A stretch of 64,000 bases of DNA from Ruegeria sp. HKCCA6707 (GCF_013033515.1 NZ_WQEG01000009.1:62001-126000), one strand, 5' to 3'; counted from the first letter of the stretch, positions 36,428 through 46,060 are shown. The notes: generated from the sequence alone by a model not told the origin. Made by a program: numbers and translations.

Positions 36428-37924
36428 TCAGATGGTTTGGTCGTAGTCGCCAACGCCGGGTTCAGTACGGATCACCGCATCAAGCTCGGCAAAGATGGCG
36501 CGCATTTCGTCTTCGCTGTCGCTGCTTTCACAGACCACAACCAGATTGGGCGTGTTCGAGGATGCACGCACCAGGCCCCAGCTGCCATTGTCCAGAATGA
36601 CACGCGCCCCGTTGACGGTGACCACCTCTTTGATAGCACGCCCCGCAAAGCTGTCGCCCGCATCCGCTTTGGCCACCAGCTTTTCGACCAGCCGGGCAAG
36701 GATGTCGTATTTCTCAGTATCAGCGGCATAGGGCGACATGGTGGGGGTCGACCATGTTTTCGGCAGCGCCTTGCGAAGGTCCGACATGCTTTTGTCTGGG
36801 TTGCGGTCCATCAATTTGCAGATCTCAACCGCTACTCGCATCCCGCAATCATATCCGCGCCCGATGGGCTCGGCCAAAAAGTAGTGGCCCGATTTCTCGA
36901 ACCCGGCCAGCGCGCCGATTTCCTTGACCCGGCGCTTCATATGGCTGTGGCCGGTTTTCCAGTAATCCGCTTTGACGCCAAGAGCCTGAAGTTCCGGGTC
37001 ACTGGCAAACAGGCCGGTTGACTTCACATCCGCCACAAAGGTCGAACCGGGATGCAGCTTTGCCAGATCGCGCGCCATGATGACACCAACCTTGTCGGCA
37101 AAAATCTCTTCGCCCTCATCATCGACAACGCCGCAGCGATCGCCGTCACCGTCAAAGCCAAGCGCCAGATCCGCGCCGCTGGCTTTCAGTGTGTCCGACA
37201 TGTCATGGAGCATTTCCATGGCCTCGGGGTTTGGATTGTAGTTGGGGAAGGTATAGTCCAGCTCATTATGGCTGGGCACAACTTCAACGCCCATGCGCTC
37301 AAAGATCTCGGGCGCAAAGGCCGAGGCGGTGCCGTTGCCCGTGGCGCAAACCACCTTGAGTGGGCGGGACATTTTGAAATCCCCAACCAGATCGTCGATA
37401 TAGGCCTCTTTCACGCCATCCACGAACTCATAAGATCCGCCGTCACGGGCAACACCTTCGTCATTCAGGACAATGTCACGTAGTTCCGACATTTCATCCG
37501 GGCCGTGAGTCAGGGGACGATCAAAACCCATCTTGACCCCGGTCCAACCGTTGGGGTTATGGCTGGCGGTCACCATGGCCACTGCGGGCACATCCAAATG
37601 GAACTGGGAAAAATATGCCATCGGGCTGAGCGCCGGGCCGATATCCTTGACCTGAATACCCGCCTGCATCAGGCCCACGATCAGTGCATTTTTGATCGAC
37701 AGGGAATAGTCGCGATAGTCATTGCCCACTGCAATCACCGGAGCGATGCCGCGTTTGTGCATCTGGGTGCCCAGACCAAGGCCAAGCGCTGTCATGCCCG
37801 GCAGGTTGATCTCATCAGGGTATTTCCAGCGCGCATCGTATTCGCGAAACCCGGTGGGTTTGATCATCGGGTCGCGCAGAAAGCTCCAGGTGTTGGGGGT
37901 CACCTCGGGGATGGGTTTCATCAT
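36428..37924 (-). CDS. phosphomannomutase/phosphoglucomutase
   Basis: The protein has 498 residues from ATG 37924 (ATG 37921 is equally possible). The phosphoserine site is TASHNPNGW, the metal site is GFDGDGDR, and GEKSGH-like FEKSGHYF is the sugar-specificity loop. It interconverts hexose-1- and 6-phosphates, probably supplying GDP-mannose or UDP-glucose for surface polysaccharide. It is the last gene of the kpsT-kpsE-kdsA run, 15 bases after kdsA. Confidence 0.85.
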   Translation of the reverse strand: MMKPIPEVTPNTWSFLRDPMIKPTGFREYDARWKYPDEINLPGMTALGLGLGTQMHKRGIAPVIAVGNDYRDYSLSIKNALIVGLMQAGIQVKDIGPALSPMAYFSQFHLDVPAVAMVTASHNPNGWTGVKMGFDRPLTHGPDEMSELRDIVLNDEGVARDGGSYEFVDGVKEAYIDDLVGDFKMSRPLKVVCATGNGTASAFAPEIFERMGVEVVPSHNELDYTFPNYNPNPEAMEMLHDMSDTLKASGADLALGFDGDGDRCGVVDDEGEEIFADKVGVIMARDLAKLHPGSTFVADVKSTGLFASDPELQALGVKADYWKTGHSHMKRRVKEIGALAGFEKSGHYFLAEPIGRGYDCGMRVAVEICKLMDRNPDKSMSDLRKALPKTWSTPTMSPYAADTEKYDILARLVEKLVAKADAGDSFAGRAIKEVVTVNGARVILDNGSWGLVRASSNTPNLVVVCESSDSEDEMRAIFAELDAVIRTEPGVGDYDQTI

Positions 37925-37939
37925 AACTCTTCTCAATCG

Positions 37940-38773
37940 TTAAATTTGAATTGGATTCGCTTTGGCCAGCGCATCAAACTGCATCAATGTGTCAACAAGT
38001 TGAGGCATCTGGTCCAAGTAGATCATGTTTGGTCCGTCGCTGGGGGCATTGTCGGGATCTTGGTGGGTTTCGATAAACACAGCCGCCGTGCCAATCGCCA
38101 CTGCAGCGCGCGCCATGACAGGTGCGAATTCACGCTGTCCACCCGAAGATCCGCCTTTCCCACCCGGTTGTTGCACCGAATGCGTGGCGTCCATCACCAC
38201 AGGATAACCGGTCTGGGCCATCTGCGGCAACGAGCGCATGTCCGCCACCAATGTGTTATATCCAAATGAGCTTCCGCGTTCGGTCAGTAGAATATTCCGG
38301 TTTCCGGTGCTTTCGATCTTGGCCACGATGTTGGGCATTTCCCAAGGCGCCAGGAACTGCCCTTTCTTGACGTTAATCACGGCGCCGGTGTTGCCTGCTG
38401 CCAGCAGCATATCTGTCTGGCGGCACAGGAAAGCCGGGATTTGCAGAACATCGACCGCCTCAGCGGCAACGGCGCATTGCGCCTCGGTATGAACATCGGT
38501 CAGCACCGGGATGCCCATGGTGCGACTAATGTCGTCCAGCACCTTGAGGCCCGCATCGATGCCCATGCCGCGTTTGCCCGAAAGGGATGTGCGGTTGGCC
38601 TTGTCATATGAGGCTTTGAACACATATTGCGCGCCCGCAGCGGCGCAGGCTTCTTTCATTGTACCAGCAATCATTTGGGCATGGTCAGCCGTTTCCAGCT
38701 GGCAGGGGCCCGCGATGATCGTCAGCGGAAGATCGTTGCCAACCGTAAGGTCAGCGATTTTTACATGTTTCAT
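37940..38773 (-). CDS. kdsA: 3-deoxy-8-phosphooctulonate synthase
   Basis: The protein has 277 residues. AGPCQLET, FKASYDKANRTS and DATHSVQQPGG are KdsA hallmarks. It condenses arabinose-5-phosphate with PEP to Kdo-8-phosphate. Here it sits 5 bases downstream of kpsE, in a capsule export run rather than with lpx genes, which fits a Kdo linker for a group 2-type capsule. Confidence 0.95.
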   Translation of the reverse strand: MKHVKIADLTVGNDLPLTIIAGPCQLETADHAQMIAGTMKEACAAAGAQYVFKASYDKANRTSLSGKRGMGIDAGLKVLDDISRTMGIPVLTDVHTEAQCAVAAEAVDVLQIPAFLCRQTDMLLAAGNTGAVINVKKGQFLAPWEMPNIVAKIESTGNRNILLTERGSSFGYNTLVADMRSLPQMAQTGYPVVMDATHSVQQPGGKGGSSGGQREFAPVMARAAVAIGTAAVFIETHQDPDNAPSDGPNMIYLDQMPQLVDTLMQFDALAKANPIQI

Positions 38774-38778
38774 GTGTC

Positions 38779-40344
38779 TTACGAGGATACCTGTTCACGA
38801 AGGACCGACGCAGTAAGCGAGATCATCAGGTAGATACCAGCAAAGAGAAGGAATGCCAAAATCGTATTTTCGAATTTACGCGGATATGTGGGTTCCTGGC
38901 TGGCCACGGGGTTCACCGATACGGTCAGATACCGCACTTTCCGGTTGGCCTCGGTCCGGGTTGTTTCCACTTGCTGCATGGCCGATTGCAGCATCATGTC
39001 GCGCGCGGCCAGATCGGCCTGAGCCATCTGAATCCGCACACTCAATCGCGCCAGCGAGTTTTCGCCTGCCGACATGTCCAGCATTTCGGCGTTGAGCTCC
39101 GCCAGAACAGCCTCAAGCCGGGCGATGTCGCGGCTGACACCATCGACTTTTGCTTGGTTCGGGCGGGTGTTGTCCAACAGGGCGGCCAGCTCCAATTCCT
39201 TGTCCTGCAATTGAATTTCCACCTGGTCGCTACGGGCGCGCAGGCTGGCAATTACGCTTTGCGGGTCCAGGATGGCCCCTTGCAATTGCAGCTCGATCAG
39301 ATCCTCTTGTGCGCGCCTGCGCGCTTCCTCGGCATCCTCAAAACTCTTGAGAGCATCGCGCATCTGATCATTGCGTTTCAATTCTGATAGATTGTTGAGC
39401 GTTTCTTCCGCATATTCAATCAACCGATGTGACACTTTGACTGAATACTCAGGATCTGGCGTTGCAACTTCCATCCGCACGATCCCGTCTGCCGGATCAT
39501 AACCGATGGTGACCACTTTCCGGTAAAGCTTGTGCTCTTCCTCAAGCGTAGCATCGGGTGACAAGCGTTGAACGGGATCAATCCAGTCCTGTTTGAAAAC
39601 TTCGCTGAACCCAATGTCTCGGTTAAGACGTACCAAAGCGTCCTTGGATTCCAGAAATTCCTGACTGGCAACCGTATCCTGCGCGGTTGCATATTGTGTG
39701 CCGGTCAGAAACCCGCCAACAGCGCCTGCGCCTTCGGCCGTTTCGATCTGGTAGACCGACGAACTGGCATACATCGGCGTCGCCACACGGTAAAAGTAGT
39801 ACCCCACCACAAAGGTCGGGATAAACACGAACACCGCGAGACGCATGAACAGCGCGACAAGCTTGCGCCGTCGCCGCCGCGCAACATCTTTCTGTATCTG
39901 ACCAATCTCATATTCACGTCGCTGAGCTGGGCTGAGTTCCAGCCCGGTCACGGACTTCGATTTTTCGTCAAAGGTTTGCGGTAGCTGAATTTTGGTATTC
40001 TCTTGAGCTGTCGAACTTGGGCCCGTTTGGTCATTTGCCGCCAGATCCAACAAGTTGGCACGCTGAAAGGGATCAATTCCCATTTCTCGTAGCAATTTGA
40101 CCGCTTCAAAATCGGATTGCGCGTCCAGCCCGTGTTTCTGTGCCAGCCGTCTTGCAACGCGTAGTTGGCGACCGGTTAGTCCTTCGTTCTTGATTTTTTC
40201 TATGTCGGAAGACGGGTCGCCCTTTGCCTGGTCTTGTGTCGCCTGGCGAATTTTGGCCATGGCTTTCGAGCGGGCCTCGGCCGTGCCAGATCCTTGCGGC
40301 GTTCGCTTGGCGCTGTATTTGTTAACCTTGGGTTTGGTAGTCAT
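38779..40344 (-). CDS. KpsE/Wzz-type capsule export inner-membrane protein
   Basis: The protein has 521 residues from ATG 40344. A cytoplasmic stretch of about 160 residues, rich in charged residues (LTGRQLRVARRLAQKHGLD, then ARRRRRK), precedes TM1 near residue 162. A periplasmic coiled-coil region (about 330-470) follows, and a second TM near the end (AFLLFAGIYLMISL). This is the polysaccharide co-polymerase layout of KpsE but with a long N-terminal extension. It overlaps kpsT by 23 bases. Confidence 0.85.
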   Translation of the reverse strand: MTTKPKVNKYSAKRTPQGSGTAEARSKAMAKIRQATQDQAKGDPSSDIEKIKNEGLTGRQLRVARRLAQKHGLDAQSDFEAVKLLREMGIDPFQRANLLDLAANDQTGPSSTAQENTKIQLPQTFDEKSKSVTGLELSPAQRREYEIGQIQKDVARRRRRKLVALFMRLAVFVFIPTFVVGYYFYRVATPMYASSSVYQIETAEGAGAVGGFLTGTQYATAQDTVASQEFLESKDALVRLNRDIGFSEVFKQDWIDPVQRLSPDATLEEEHKLYRKVVTIGYDPADGIVRMEVATPDPEYSVKVSHRLIEYAEETLNNLSELKRNDQMRDALKSFEDAEEARRRAQEDLIELQLQGAILDPQSVIASLRARSDQVEIQLQDKELELAALLDNTRPNQAKVDGVSRDIARLEAVLAELNAEMLDMSAGENSLARLSVRIQMAQADLAARDMMLQSAMQQVETTRTEANRKVRYLTVSVNPVASQEPTYPRKFENTILAFLLFAGIYLMISLTASVLREQVSS

Positions 40345-40996
40345 ATAACTGTCTTGCCTCTTCCAGGGTTTCAAACACGTAAAGCTGCCCGTCCAGCAGA
40401 ACCGCAGCTTGCTGCGCAAATTTTTCAAGCACCTCAGGATTGTGCGAGACAATCACCATCGTGGTGGTACGCAAACGTTCGCGCAGAATGTCACCTGCTT
40501 TTTTGTTGAACTCCACATCGGTCGACGCGGGCATGCCTTCATCGATCAGATACATGTCGAAATCCAGCGCCAGCATCAACGCAAAGGTAAAACGCCCGCG
40601 CATACCGGTCGAATAGGTGCCCAAGGGTTGGTCGAAATATTCACCCAGGTTACACAGCCAACGACAATAGGCTTCGATATAATCTGGGTCCATGCCATAG
40701 ATTTTGGCGATGTATCGCGCGTTTTCCAGCGCCGAAAGCTTTTTGGCGACGCCACCGGTAAATCCCATCGGAAAGGATACACGACAGTCACGGCGGATCA
40801 CGCCCTCATCAGGTTTTTCCAGTCCTGCCATCATGTTGATCAGAGTGGTTTTGCCGGTTCCATTGGGCGCGAGTATGCCGATCGAACGACCAAGCTCGAC
40901 CCGAAAAGACACCTGATCCAGGATCACCTTGCGGCGTGTCCCGGTCCAGAAAGACTTGCTGACATTTTCAAATTCCAGCATTTGCGAACTGCTCAT
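40322..40996 (-). CDS. kpsT: capsular polysaccharide ABC transporter, ATP-binding protein
   Basis: The protein has 224 residues from ATG 40996; longer (41029) and shorter starts remain possible. Walker A is APNGTGKTT, and the signature is the KpsT-type STGMRGRF. Walker B-like MYLIDEGMP and the switch VSHN follow. It drives export of a capsule chain through KpsM, which is not in this window. The 3' end overlaps kpsE by 23 bases. Confidence 0.85.
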   Translation of the reverse strand: MSSSQMLEFENVSKSFWTGTRRKVILDQVSFRVELGRSIGILAPNGTGKTTLINMMAGLEKPDEGVIRRDCRVSFPMGFTGGVAKKLSALENARYIAKIYGMDPDYIEAYCRWLCNLGEYFDQPLGTYSTGMRGRFTFALMLALDFDMYLIDEGMPASTDVEFNKKAGDILRERLRTTTMVIVSHNPEVLEKFAQQAAVLLDGQLYVFETLEEARQLYDYQTQG

Positions 40997-41196
40997 TTTT
41001 CTGCGCCGCACCGGATTGTTGGCATGCACGCCACCGATCGACTTTGGCGACAGTATGCCGAATTATGAAACAAATGATCAATGCGCCAAGGGCAAGTTCA
41101 CACCAGGTGTGATCAGCTTGCCTTGTGTTAAAGCTTTGATTTCGATGATCTGACGCCTATGTCGATGTGAACTGTTCCAGACCAGCGCGGAAATAT

Positions 41197-41784
41197 ATGA
41201 CCAAACTGACGGACGAAATATCGGCGTGTCGCTTATGCGCTGACCGGTTCGCAAAGACCGAAACAGCCCATGAGCCGCGCCCTGTCGTTTGGTTCCAGCC
41301 CCGGGCACGTTTGCTTATCGCGGGGCAGGCACCTGGTGCGCGGGTGCACGAGTCAGGCCGGCCCTTCACCGATCCGTCTGGTGATCGGTTGCGCGATTGG
41401 TTGGGGATCGACCAGCAGGTGTTCTATGACCGGTCTCGCGTGTCGATTGTGCCCATGGCCTTTTGTTTTCCGGGTTACAACGACAGAGGTGCCGACCTGC
41501 CACCACCACCGCTGTGCAAGACCACATGGCATGACCGCGTCATGTCCGAGCTGGGCAACGTGCCTTTGACGGTTCTGGTGGGTGGCCATGCGCACAAATA
41601 TCATCTGGGTGCAAAAACGGCTGTGACCGAGACGGTGCGCAATTGGCGCGCTCATGCGCCGCGCGTCTTTGCCTTGCCTCATCCCTCTTGGCGCAATACG
41701 GGGTGGCTAAAGAAAAACCCTTGGTTCGAGGCGGATCTGCTGCCGGTACTGCGGGCCCGTGTCAAAGAGGTTCTTGATGGCTGA
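41197..41784 (+). CDS. uracil-DNA glycosylase family protein
   Basis: The protein has 195 residues from ATG 41197. An early CRLC pair, motif A GQAPGARVHESGRPFTDPSGDRLRDWLG, and motif B LPHPSWRNTGWLKKNPWF identify a UDG-fold DNA-repair protein, possibly of the Fe-S families (four Cys are not all evident). It would remove uracil or related damage. It overlaps the SseB gene by 8 bases. Confidence 0.85.
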   Translation: MTKLTDEISACRLCADRFAKTETAHEPRPVVWFQPRARLLIAGQAPGARVHESGRPFTDPSGDRLRDWLGIDQQVFYDRSRVSIVPMAFCFPGYNDRGADLPPPPLCKTTWHDRVMSELGNVPLTVLVGGHAHKYHLGAKTAVTETVRNWRAHAPRVFALPHPSWRNTGWLKKNPWFEADLLPVLRARVKEVLDG

Positions 41785-42565
41785 GACAACTGCACTGGAT
41801 CTTGCGCATAGCAAGATGCAAGACAATCCCGACGATGATGCCGCCAGATTGCGGTTTTTCGAACGTTTGGCCGACAGCGAATTGTTCCTGATGCTGACCG
41901 AAGAAGCGAAGGGCGAGAACGTTTCTCCCGAACTCTTTGATGTCGCGGACGGTCGGTTCGTACTCGTGTTCGACCGCGAGGACAGGTTGGCTCAGTTCGC
42001 GGGGCACCCGGTGCCCTATATCGCGCTGTCTGGGCGCGTATTGGCGCAGATGCTTGAGGGGCAGGGGATCGGATTGGGGCTTAATCTGGATACCGCGCCT
42101 TCTTCGATGCTGATCCCCTCCGAAGCGTTATCGTGGTTGTCGGCGACACTTCAGAACGTTCCTGAAGAGCTTCAACAGACGGTTGTAGAATTTCTACCAC
42201 CGGCCGGTTTGCCCGAAGCGCTGCTGACCGCGTTGGATACCAAGCTTGCGACCGCAGCGGGTTTGGCTGCAACAGCCTATTTAGTGGGTACAAAAACGGA
42301 AAACGGAGGGCAGGGCCATCTGCTGGGTTTTGTTGCTGCCGTGGAACAGGCCAAACCGGCGCTGACGCAAGCCGTGTCCGAGGTGCTGACGTTCTCAGGG
42401 ATCGAAGCGGGTGTGCTGGATGTTGGCTTTTTCGAGCCCGACGCGCCGCAAACCGCTGCATTGGCCAAGGTTGGGTTGCGGTTCGACCTGCCACAACCAC
42501 AGGCTGCGCAGTTGGAACGGGCCGCTCCGGGTAGTGATCCGCAGCGGCCCCCGATCCTGCGATAA
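41777..42565 (+). CDS. SseB family protein
   Basis: The protein has 262 residues from ATG 41777, with AGAGG six bases upstream. RFFERLADSELFLML, DREDRLAQFAG and ALSGRVLAQMLEGQGIGLGLN match the SseB N-terminal domain. The C-terminal half (residues 120-262) is the SseB C domain. The family is linked to enhanced-serine-sensitivity in enterics without a known activity. It ends 1 base before the converging GST gene. Confidence 0.82.
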   Translation: MAETTALDLAHSKMQDNPDDDAARLRFFERLADSELFLMLTEEAKGENVSPELFDVADGRFVLVFDREDRLAQFAGHPVPYIALSGRVLAQMLEGQGIGLGLNLDTAPSSMLIPSEALSWLSATLQNVPEELQQTVVEFLPPAGLPEALLTALDTKLATAAGLAATAYLVGTKTENGGQGHLLGFVAAVEQAKPALTQAVSEVLTFSGIEAGVLDVGFFEPDAPQTAALAKVGLRFDLPQPQAAQLERAAPGSDPQRPPILR

Positions 42566-42566
42566 G

Positions 42567-43442
42567 CTATTCCGTCGGTTCCAGCTTGTCCTGAGTCCGG
42601 GTCTCAAAATCGCTGGCGTCGTGACGCTCGTGCAGCTGGGTATGCGGCTCTCCGAAGGCGCGGTTCACCATGCGTCCACGTTGGACAGCCGGTCGCGCGT
42701 CGATGGCTTTAGCCCAACGCATAACGTTTTTGTAGGATGTGACGTCAAGAAACTCTGCCGCGTCATAGAGGCGGCCCAGCACCAATTGCCCATACCAGGG
42801 CCAGATCGCCATATCGGCAATGGTATAGTCTTCACCAGCGATATAAGTCTTGTCGGCCAATTCACGGTCCAGCACATCAAGCTGCCGTTTGGCTTCCATC
42901 GCAAAGCGGTCAATCGGGTATTGCCATTTCTCGGGCGCATAGGCGTAGAAATGACCAAAACCACCACCCAAGTAGGGCGCGCTGCCCATCTGCCAGAAAA
43001 CCCAGTTCATAACTTCGGTGCGTTCAGGGCCTGAGGCAGGCAAAAACGCATCAAATTTCTCGGCCAAATGGAACAGGATTGAAGCGCTTTCAAAGACCCG
43101 AACAGGGCTGTCCCCCGAACGATCCCACAGCGCGGGAATTTTCGAGTTCGGATTGGCTTCGACAAAACCTGATCCGAACTGATCACCTTCACCGATATTG
43201 ATCAGCCAGGCATTGTATTCCGCATCAGTATGTCCAAGCGCCAACAGCTCTTCCAGCATGATCGTCACTTTGACGCCGTTTGGCGTTGCCAGAGAATACA
43301 ACTGCAGGGGGTGCTTGCCCACCGGCAGGTCCTTGTCATGTGTCGCCCCGGCGATCGGCCGGTTGATATTGGCGAAACGCCCTCCGCTCTCGCTGTCCCA
43401 GGTCCAAACCTTCGGAGGGGTATAGGTGGTATCGTCGCTCAT
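42567..43442 (-). CDS. yghU: glutathione S-transferase, YghU-like
   Basis: The protein has 291 residues from ATG 43442. N-terminal PVGKHPLQLYSLATPNGVKV and EANPNSKIPALW are the thioredoxin-fold half with the GSH site. The C-terminal half contains PYLGGGFGHFYAYAP and DYTIADMAIWPWYG. This is the YghU/YfcG disulfide-bond oxidoreductase group rather than a conjugating GST. Confidence 0.9.
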   Translation of the reverse strand: MSDDTTYTPPKVWTWDSESGGRFANINRPIAGATHDKDLPVGKHPLQLYSLATPNGVKVTIMLEELLALGHTDAEYNAWLINIGEGDQFGSGFVEANPNSKIPALWDRSGDSPVRVFESASILFHLAEKFDAFLPASGPERTEVMNWVFWQMGSAPYLGGGFGHFYAYAPEKWQYPIDRFAMEAKRQLDVLDRELADKTYIAGEDYTIADMAIWPWYGQLVLGRLYDAAEFLDVTSYKNVMRWAKAIDARPAVQRGRMVNRAFGEPHTQLHERHDASDFETRTQDKLEPTE

Positions 43443-43686
43443 CTCGTGCCTTTCTCGCGCGTTCGCAGACAAAATGCCGTTGCCATCACAGCTAATATTG
43501 CAAATGCCCGAGTCCAACCCCGCAATTCATCCTTATTTTGTAACAAAGGCCGCTGCTGCGCTCACATTTACTCGTCCGATGTCACAGCGGCGCGAGGACT
43601 ACTACGCTGGATCGCAGAATCGCCTATTCTGTTACCAAGCCCGACCCCCGGGTGCCCCGTAATCCAAAGGACAAGAGGAATATCAC

Positions 43687-44205
43687 ATGAAACGTTTTGC
43701 CCTGAGCTTTGCCGCAGCGGTGGCCTTTGCCCTGCCGGCTTTCGCTGGTGAACAGTATATCGACGGTACAGGTTTTGCCGTGTCGGGCTATGATGTTGTG
43801 GCTTATCGCTCCCTCGACCAGGTTCCTGTAGGCCATTCGCAGCCAGCACCAGTGCGCGGAAACTCGAACTACACTGCCGAGTACAACGGCGCGACTTGGG
43901 CTTTCGCAAGCGCCGAGAACCGCGACAAGTTTCTGGAGAATCCTGCCTACTATGCCCCCCAATATGACGGCCACTGCGCTTATGGGGTTTCGAAAGGTGG
44001 CAAAGTACCTGCCAATCCGAACTTGTGGCGGATTGTCGACGACAAACTCTACCTGAATATCACTGATGTTGTTGTGGGCTTCTGGGAAGAGGATGTTCCC
44101 GGCAACATCAATCTGGCTGAAGGCAACTGGCCTGGCCTTGAAGGCGACGCAGCTTCAACCAGCGTTATTCCGAAATGGACATCTGAAGGCCCAATCGCCA
44201 ACTGA
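43687..44205 (+). CDS. secreted YHS-domain protein
   Basis: The protein has 172 residues with a signal peptide of about 20 (cut after AFA). The YHS domain is seen in FAVSGYDVVAYRSL, TWAFASAENRDKFLENPAYYAPQYDGHCAYGVSKG and NPNLWRIVDDKLYLN. It is probably periplasmic and may bind a metal; the function is unknown. A strong terminator follows. Confidence 0.85.
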   Translation: MKRFALSFAAAVAFALPAFAGEQYIDGTGFAVSGYDVVAYRSLDQVPVGHSQPAPVRGNSNYTAEYNGATWAFASAENRDKFLENPAYYAPQYDGHCAYGVSKGGKVPANPNLWRIVDDKLYLNITDVVVGFWEEDVPGNINLAEGNWPGLEGDAASTSVIPKWTSEGPIAN

Positions 44206-44222
44206 TCATCCACCGCTCACAG

Positions 44223-44253
44223 AAAAGCCCGGCTTATTAGGCCGGGCTTTTTT
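44223..44253 (+). terminator. intrinsic terminator after the YHS gene
   Basis: Eleven-base arms AAAAGCCCGGC and GCCGGGCTTTT around TTATTAG are followed by T-run TTTTTT. The left arm A-run lets it work on the converging J-domain gene as well. Confidence 0.9.
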
Positions 44254-44272
44254 CATTCGACGCGAGTGGTGT

Positions 44273-44926
44273 CTAGCTGGCAAGCCAGAACGAGTCGCGC
44301 ATCTGTTCGTCCGCGTTGAACCTGATGCGGACACTGCGCGCACCAGGGAACTTTCGCTCGCGGATATTGTCGGGAACAACAATTTCCCCTTGTCCTGCAC
44401 TCTTGGCCTTGAAGGTCACGATCTGAGGGTCAGCATTCCGCGCGCCGGACAGGACAGAAATGGGCAGGGCCACACGGTTCTGGCCTTCGCGCACCGGGGT
44501 CGGCACGAAATAAGTCAAGTCGCGCCCGTGGCAGCCTATGGCGTCAGGCAGATGGTCACACGATGCGCAAATCCCATTATCGGCTGAGTTGAGCCTGTCT
44601 GAAGAAAGCGCGCGCTCATTGCGCAACAGAGTATCGCAGGTCTCTTTTTCTTCTGCTGTCAATTCAACCACACGCTTACGCAGTTGTGGGCGGCGCGGTT
44701 TCTTTGTTTGGGGTCGGGAAGCTGTGGTTAATCCTTGTTCGCGCAAGAAATCATACGCAGCTTTGGCCCTTGAAAACTCGGAATAGTCGCCGCCCGCGTG
44801 GTCAGGATGTTCGTGAAACGCGACATTACGCCATGCTTCACGAATATCCCGCGCGGTTGCGTTTGCTGATAGGCCCAGCTCTAACAGAGCATCGGACCGA
44901 GCCTTTATTGTCGTCATTGGCTCCAT
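44273..44926 (-). CDS. J-domain protein with uncharacterised C-terminal region
   Basis: The protein has 217 residues from ATG 44926; ATG 44917 is an alternative. Residues 10-60 form a J domain with HPD in FHEHPDHAGG. After a basic linker (RPQTKKPRRPQLRKR) comes a 110-residue C part with CASCDHLPDAIGCHG (a possible metal-binding Cys cluster) and PTPVREGQNRVALPISVL. The role is probably targeting DnaK to a client. The C part I do not recognise. Confidence 0.7.
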   Translation of the reverse strand: MEPMTTIKARSDALLELGLSANATARDIREAWRNVAFHEHPDHAGGDYSEFSRAKAAYDFLREQGLTTASRPQTKKPRRPQLRKRVVELTAEEKETCDTLLRNERALSSDRLNSADNGICASCDHLPDAIGCHGRDLTYFVPTPVREGQNRVALPISVLSGARNADPQIVTFKAKSAGQGEIVVPDNIRERKFPGARSVRIRFNADEQMRDSFWLAS

Positions 44927-45082
44927 ACTCAAAAAAACTCGTACTCATTACACTGAGCCTACTTTTACACTGGTCACGTTTTTGTCAAATTTTACAAAGG
45001 ATTGGCCCTAAATTCCTGACAATGGCAATCGCTGCCGCCCATTGTCTACCTTTTTGTGGATTTTGGTGCCTGCAACGCCAGA

Positions 45083-45105
45083 TCGCACCCGCATAGCGGG
45101 TGCGA
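45083..45105 (-). terminator. hairpin downstream of metF
   Basis: Ten-base perfect arms TCGCACCCGC and GCGGGTGCGA close an ATA loop 25 bases after the metF stop. There is no T-run on the minus strand. Confidence 0.45.
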
Positions 45106-45130
45106 CCGGGGTTTGTGAGGTGGTGGATTT

Positions 45131-45997
45131 TCAGGCGACGTTTTGCAATTCAGTTTGCGGTGTGATGCCAAGCGCAAAGCACACATCCCGCGTCAGTTCG
45201 GGGCGGTTCAGTGTATAGAAATGCAGCTTATCGACACCGCCGTCGATCAGATCCGAACACAGTTCGGTGCACAGAGCTGTGGCCAAAAGGTCTTCGCGGT
45301 CGTCGCGCACAGCCTTCTCAAATGCCTGTTCGACCCAAACCGGGATGTTGGTGCCGCAGCGCTGGGCAAAGCGCCGTGCACCTTTCCAGTTCTCGATGGG
45401 CAGGATGCCCGGCACGATGGGCTTGTCGATCCCGGCTTTCTCGCACGCATCGCGGAACCGGAAATAGGTCTCGGCTTCGAAGAAGAATTGCGTCAAAGCC
45501 TCGTCGGCGCCCGCATCCAGTTTAGCCTTCAGCCAATCCACATCAGCCTGCGCATCGCGCGCTTCGGGGTGAATGTCGGGATAGGCGCCAACGCGGATCG
45601 AAAACATCTCGGTCTCCGCCAGCGCAGAGATCAGTTCCACCGAATTGGCGAACCCGTCAGGGTGTGGCTCGAACTTGTCCTGTCCTTTCGGCGGGTCACC
45701 TCTGAGCGCCACGATGTCCTGAACCCCGGCGCGAGCAAACCCGTCAGCGATCTCCAGCGTTTCCTGACGCGATGCGTCAACACAAGTCAGATGCGCTGCT
45801 ACCTTCAATCCAGAGGATTTGTGCAATGTGGCCACCGCGTCCCGTGTCAACTCTCGCGTTGTCCCGCCTGCGCCATAGGTAACCGAAACAAACCGGGGAC
45901 CCAGCGGGGCCAGCGTCTGGACTGTATCCCAAAGCCGAAACGACGCCTCCAGGGACTGGGGCGGAAAGAACTCAAAGGAAATCTCGGGTTTGGACAT
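45131..45997 (-). CDS. metF: 5,10-methylenetetrahydrofolate reductase
   Basis: The protein has 288 residues from ATG 45997; the longer start at 46036 is less likely. SFEFFPPQS, SVTYGAGGTTRE, ALRGDPPKG and EALTQFFFEAETY are MetF motifs for FAD and folate binding. It supplies methyl-THF for methionine. It is divergent from metR. Confidence 0.95.
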   Translation of the reverse strand: MSKPEISFEFFPPQSLEASFRLWDTVQTLAPLGPRFVSVTYGAGGTTRELTRDAVATLHKSSGLKVAAHLTCVDASRQETLEIADGFARAGVQDIVALRGDPPKGQDKFEPHPDGFANSVELISALAETEMFSIRVGAYPDIHPEARDAQADVDWLKAKLDAGADEALTQFFFEAETYFRFRDACEKAGIDKPIVPGILPIENWKGARRFAQRCGTNIPVWVEQAFEKAVRDDREDLLATALCTELCSDLIDGGVDKLHFYTLNRPELTRDVCFALGITPQTELQNVA

Positions 45998-46060
45998 AAT
46001 GGCCTCGCAGACAACGGAACATGCCTCTTGTGCCACGCGTTTCTCTGTGAGACAAACTCA

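Noticed and set aside
36389..37021. 210-codon plus-strand frame opposite the hexomutase
   Set aside because: It is a shadow of the hexomutase gene, and its start overlaps the AsmA stop.
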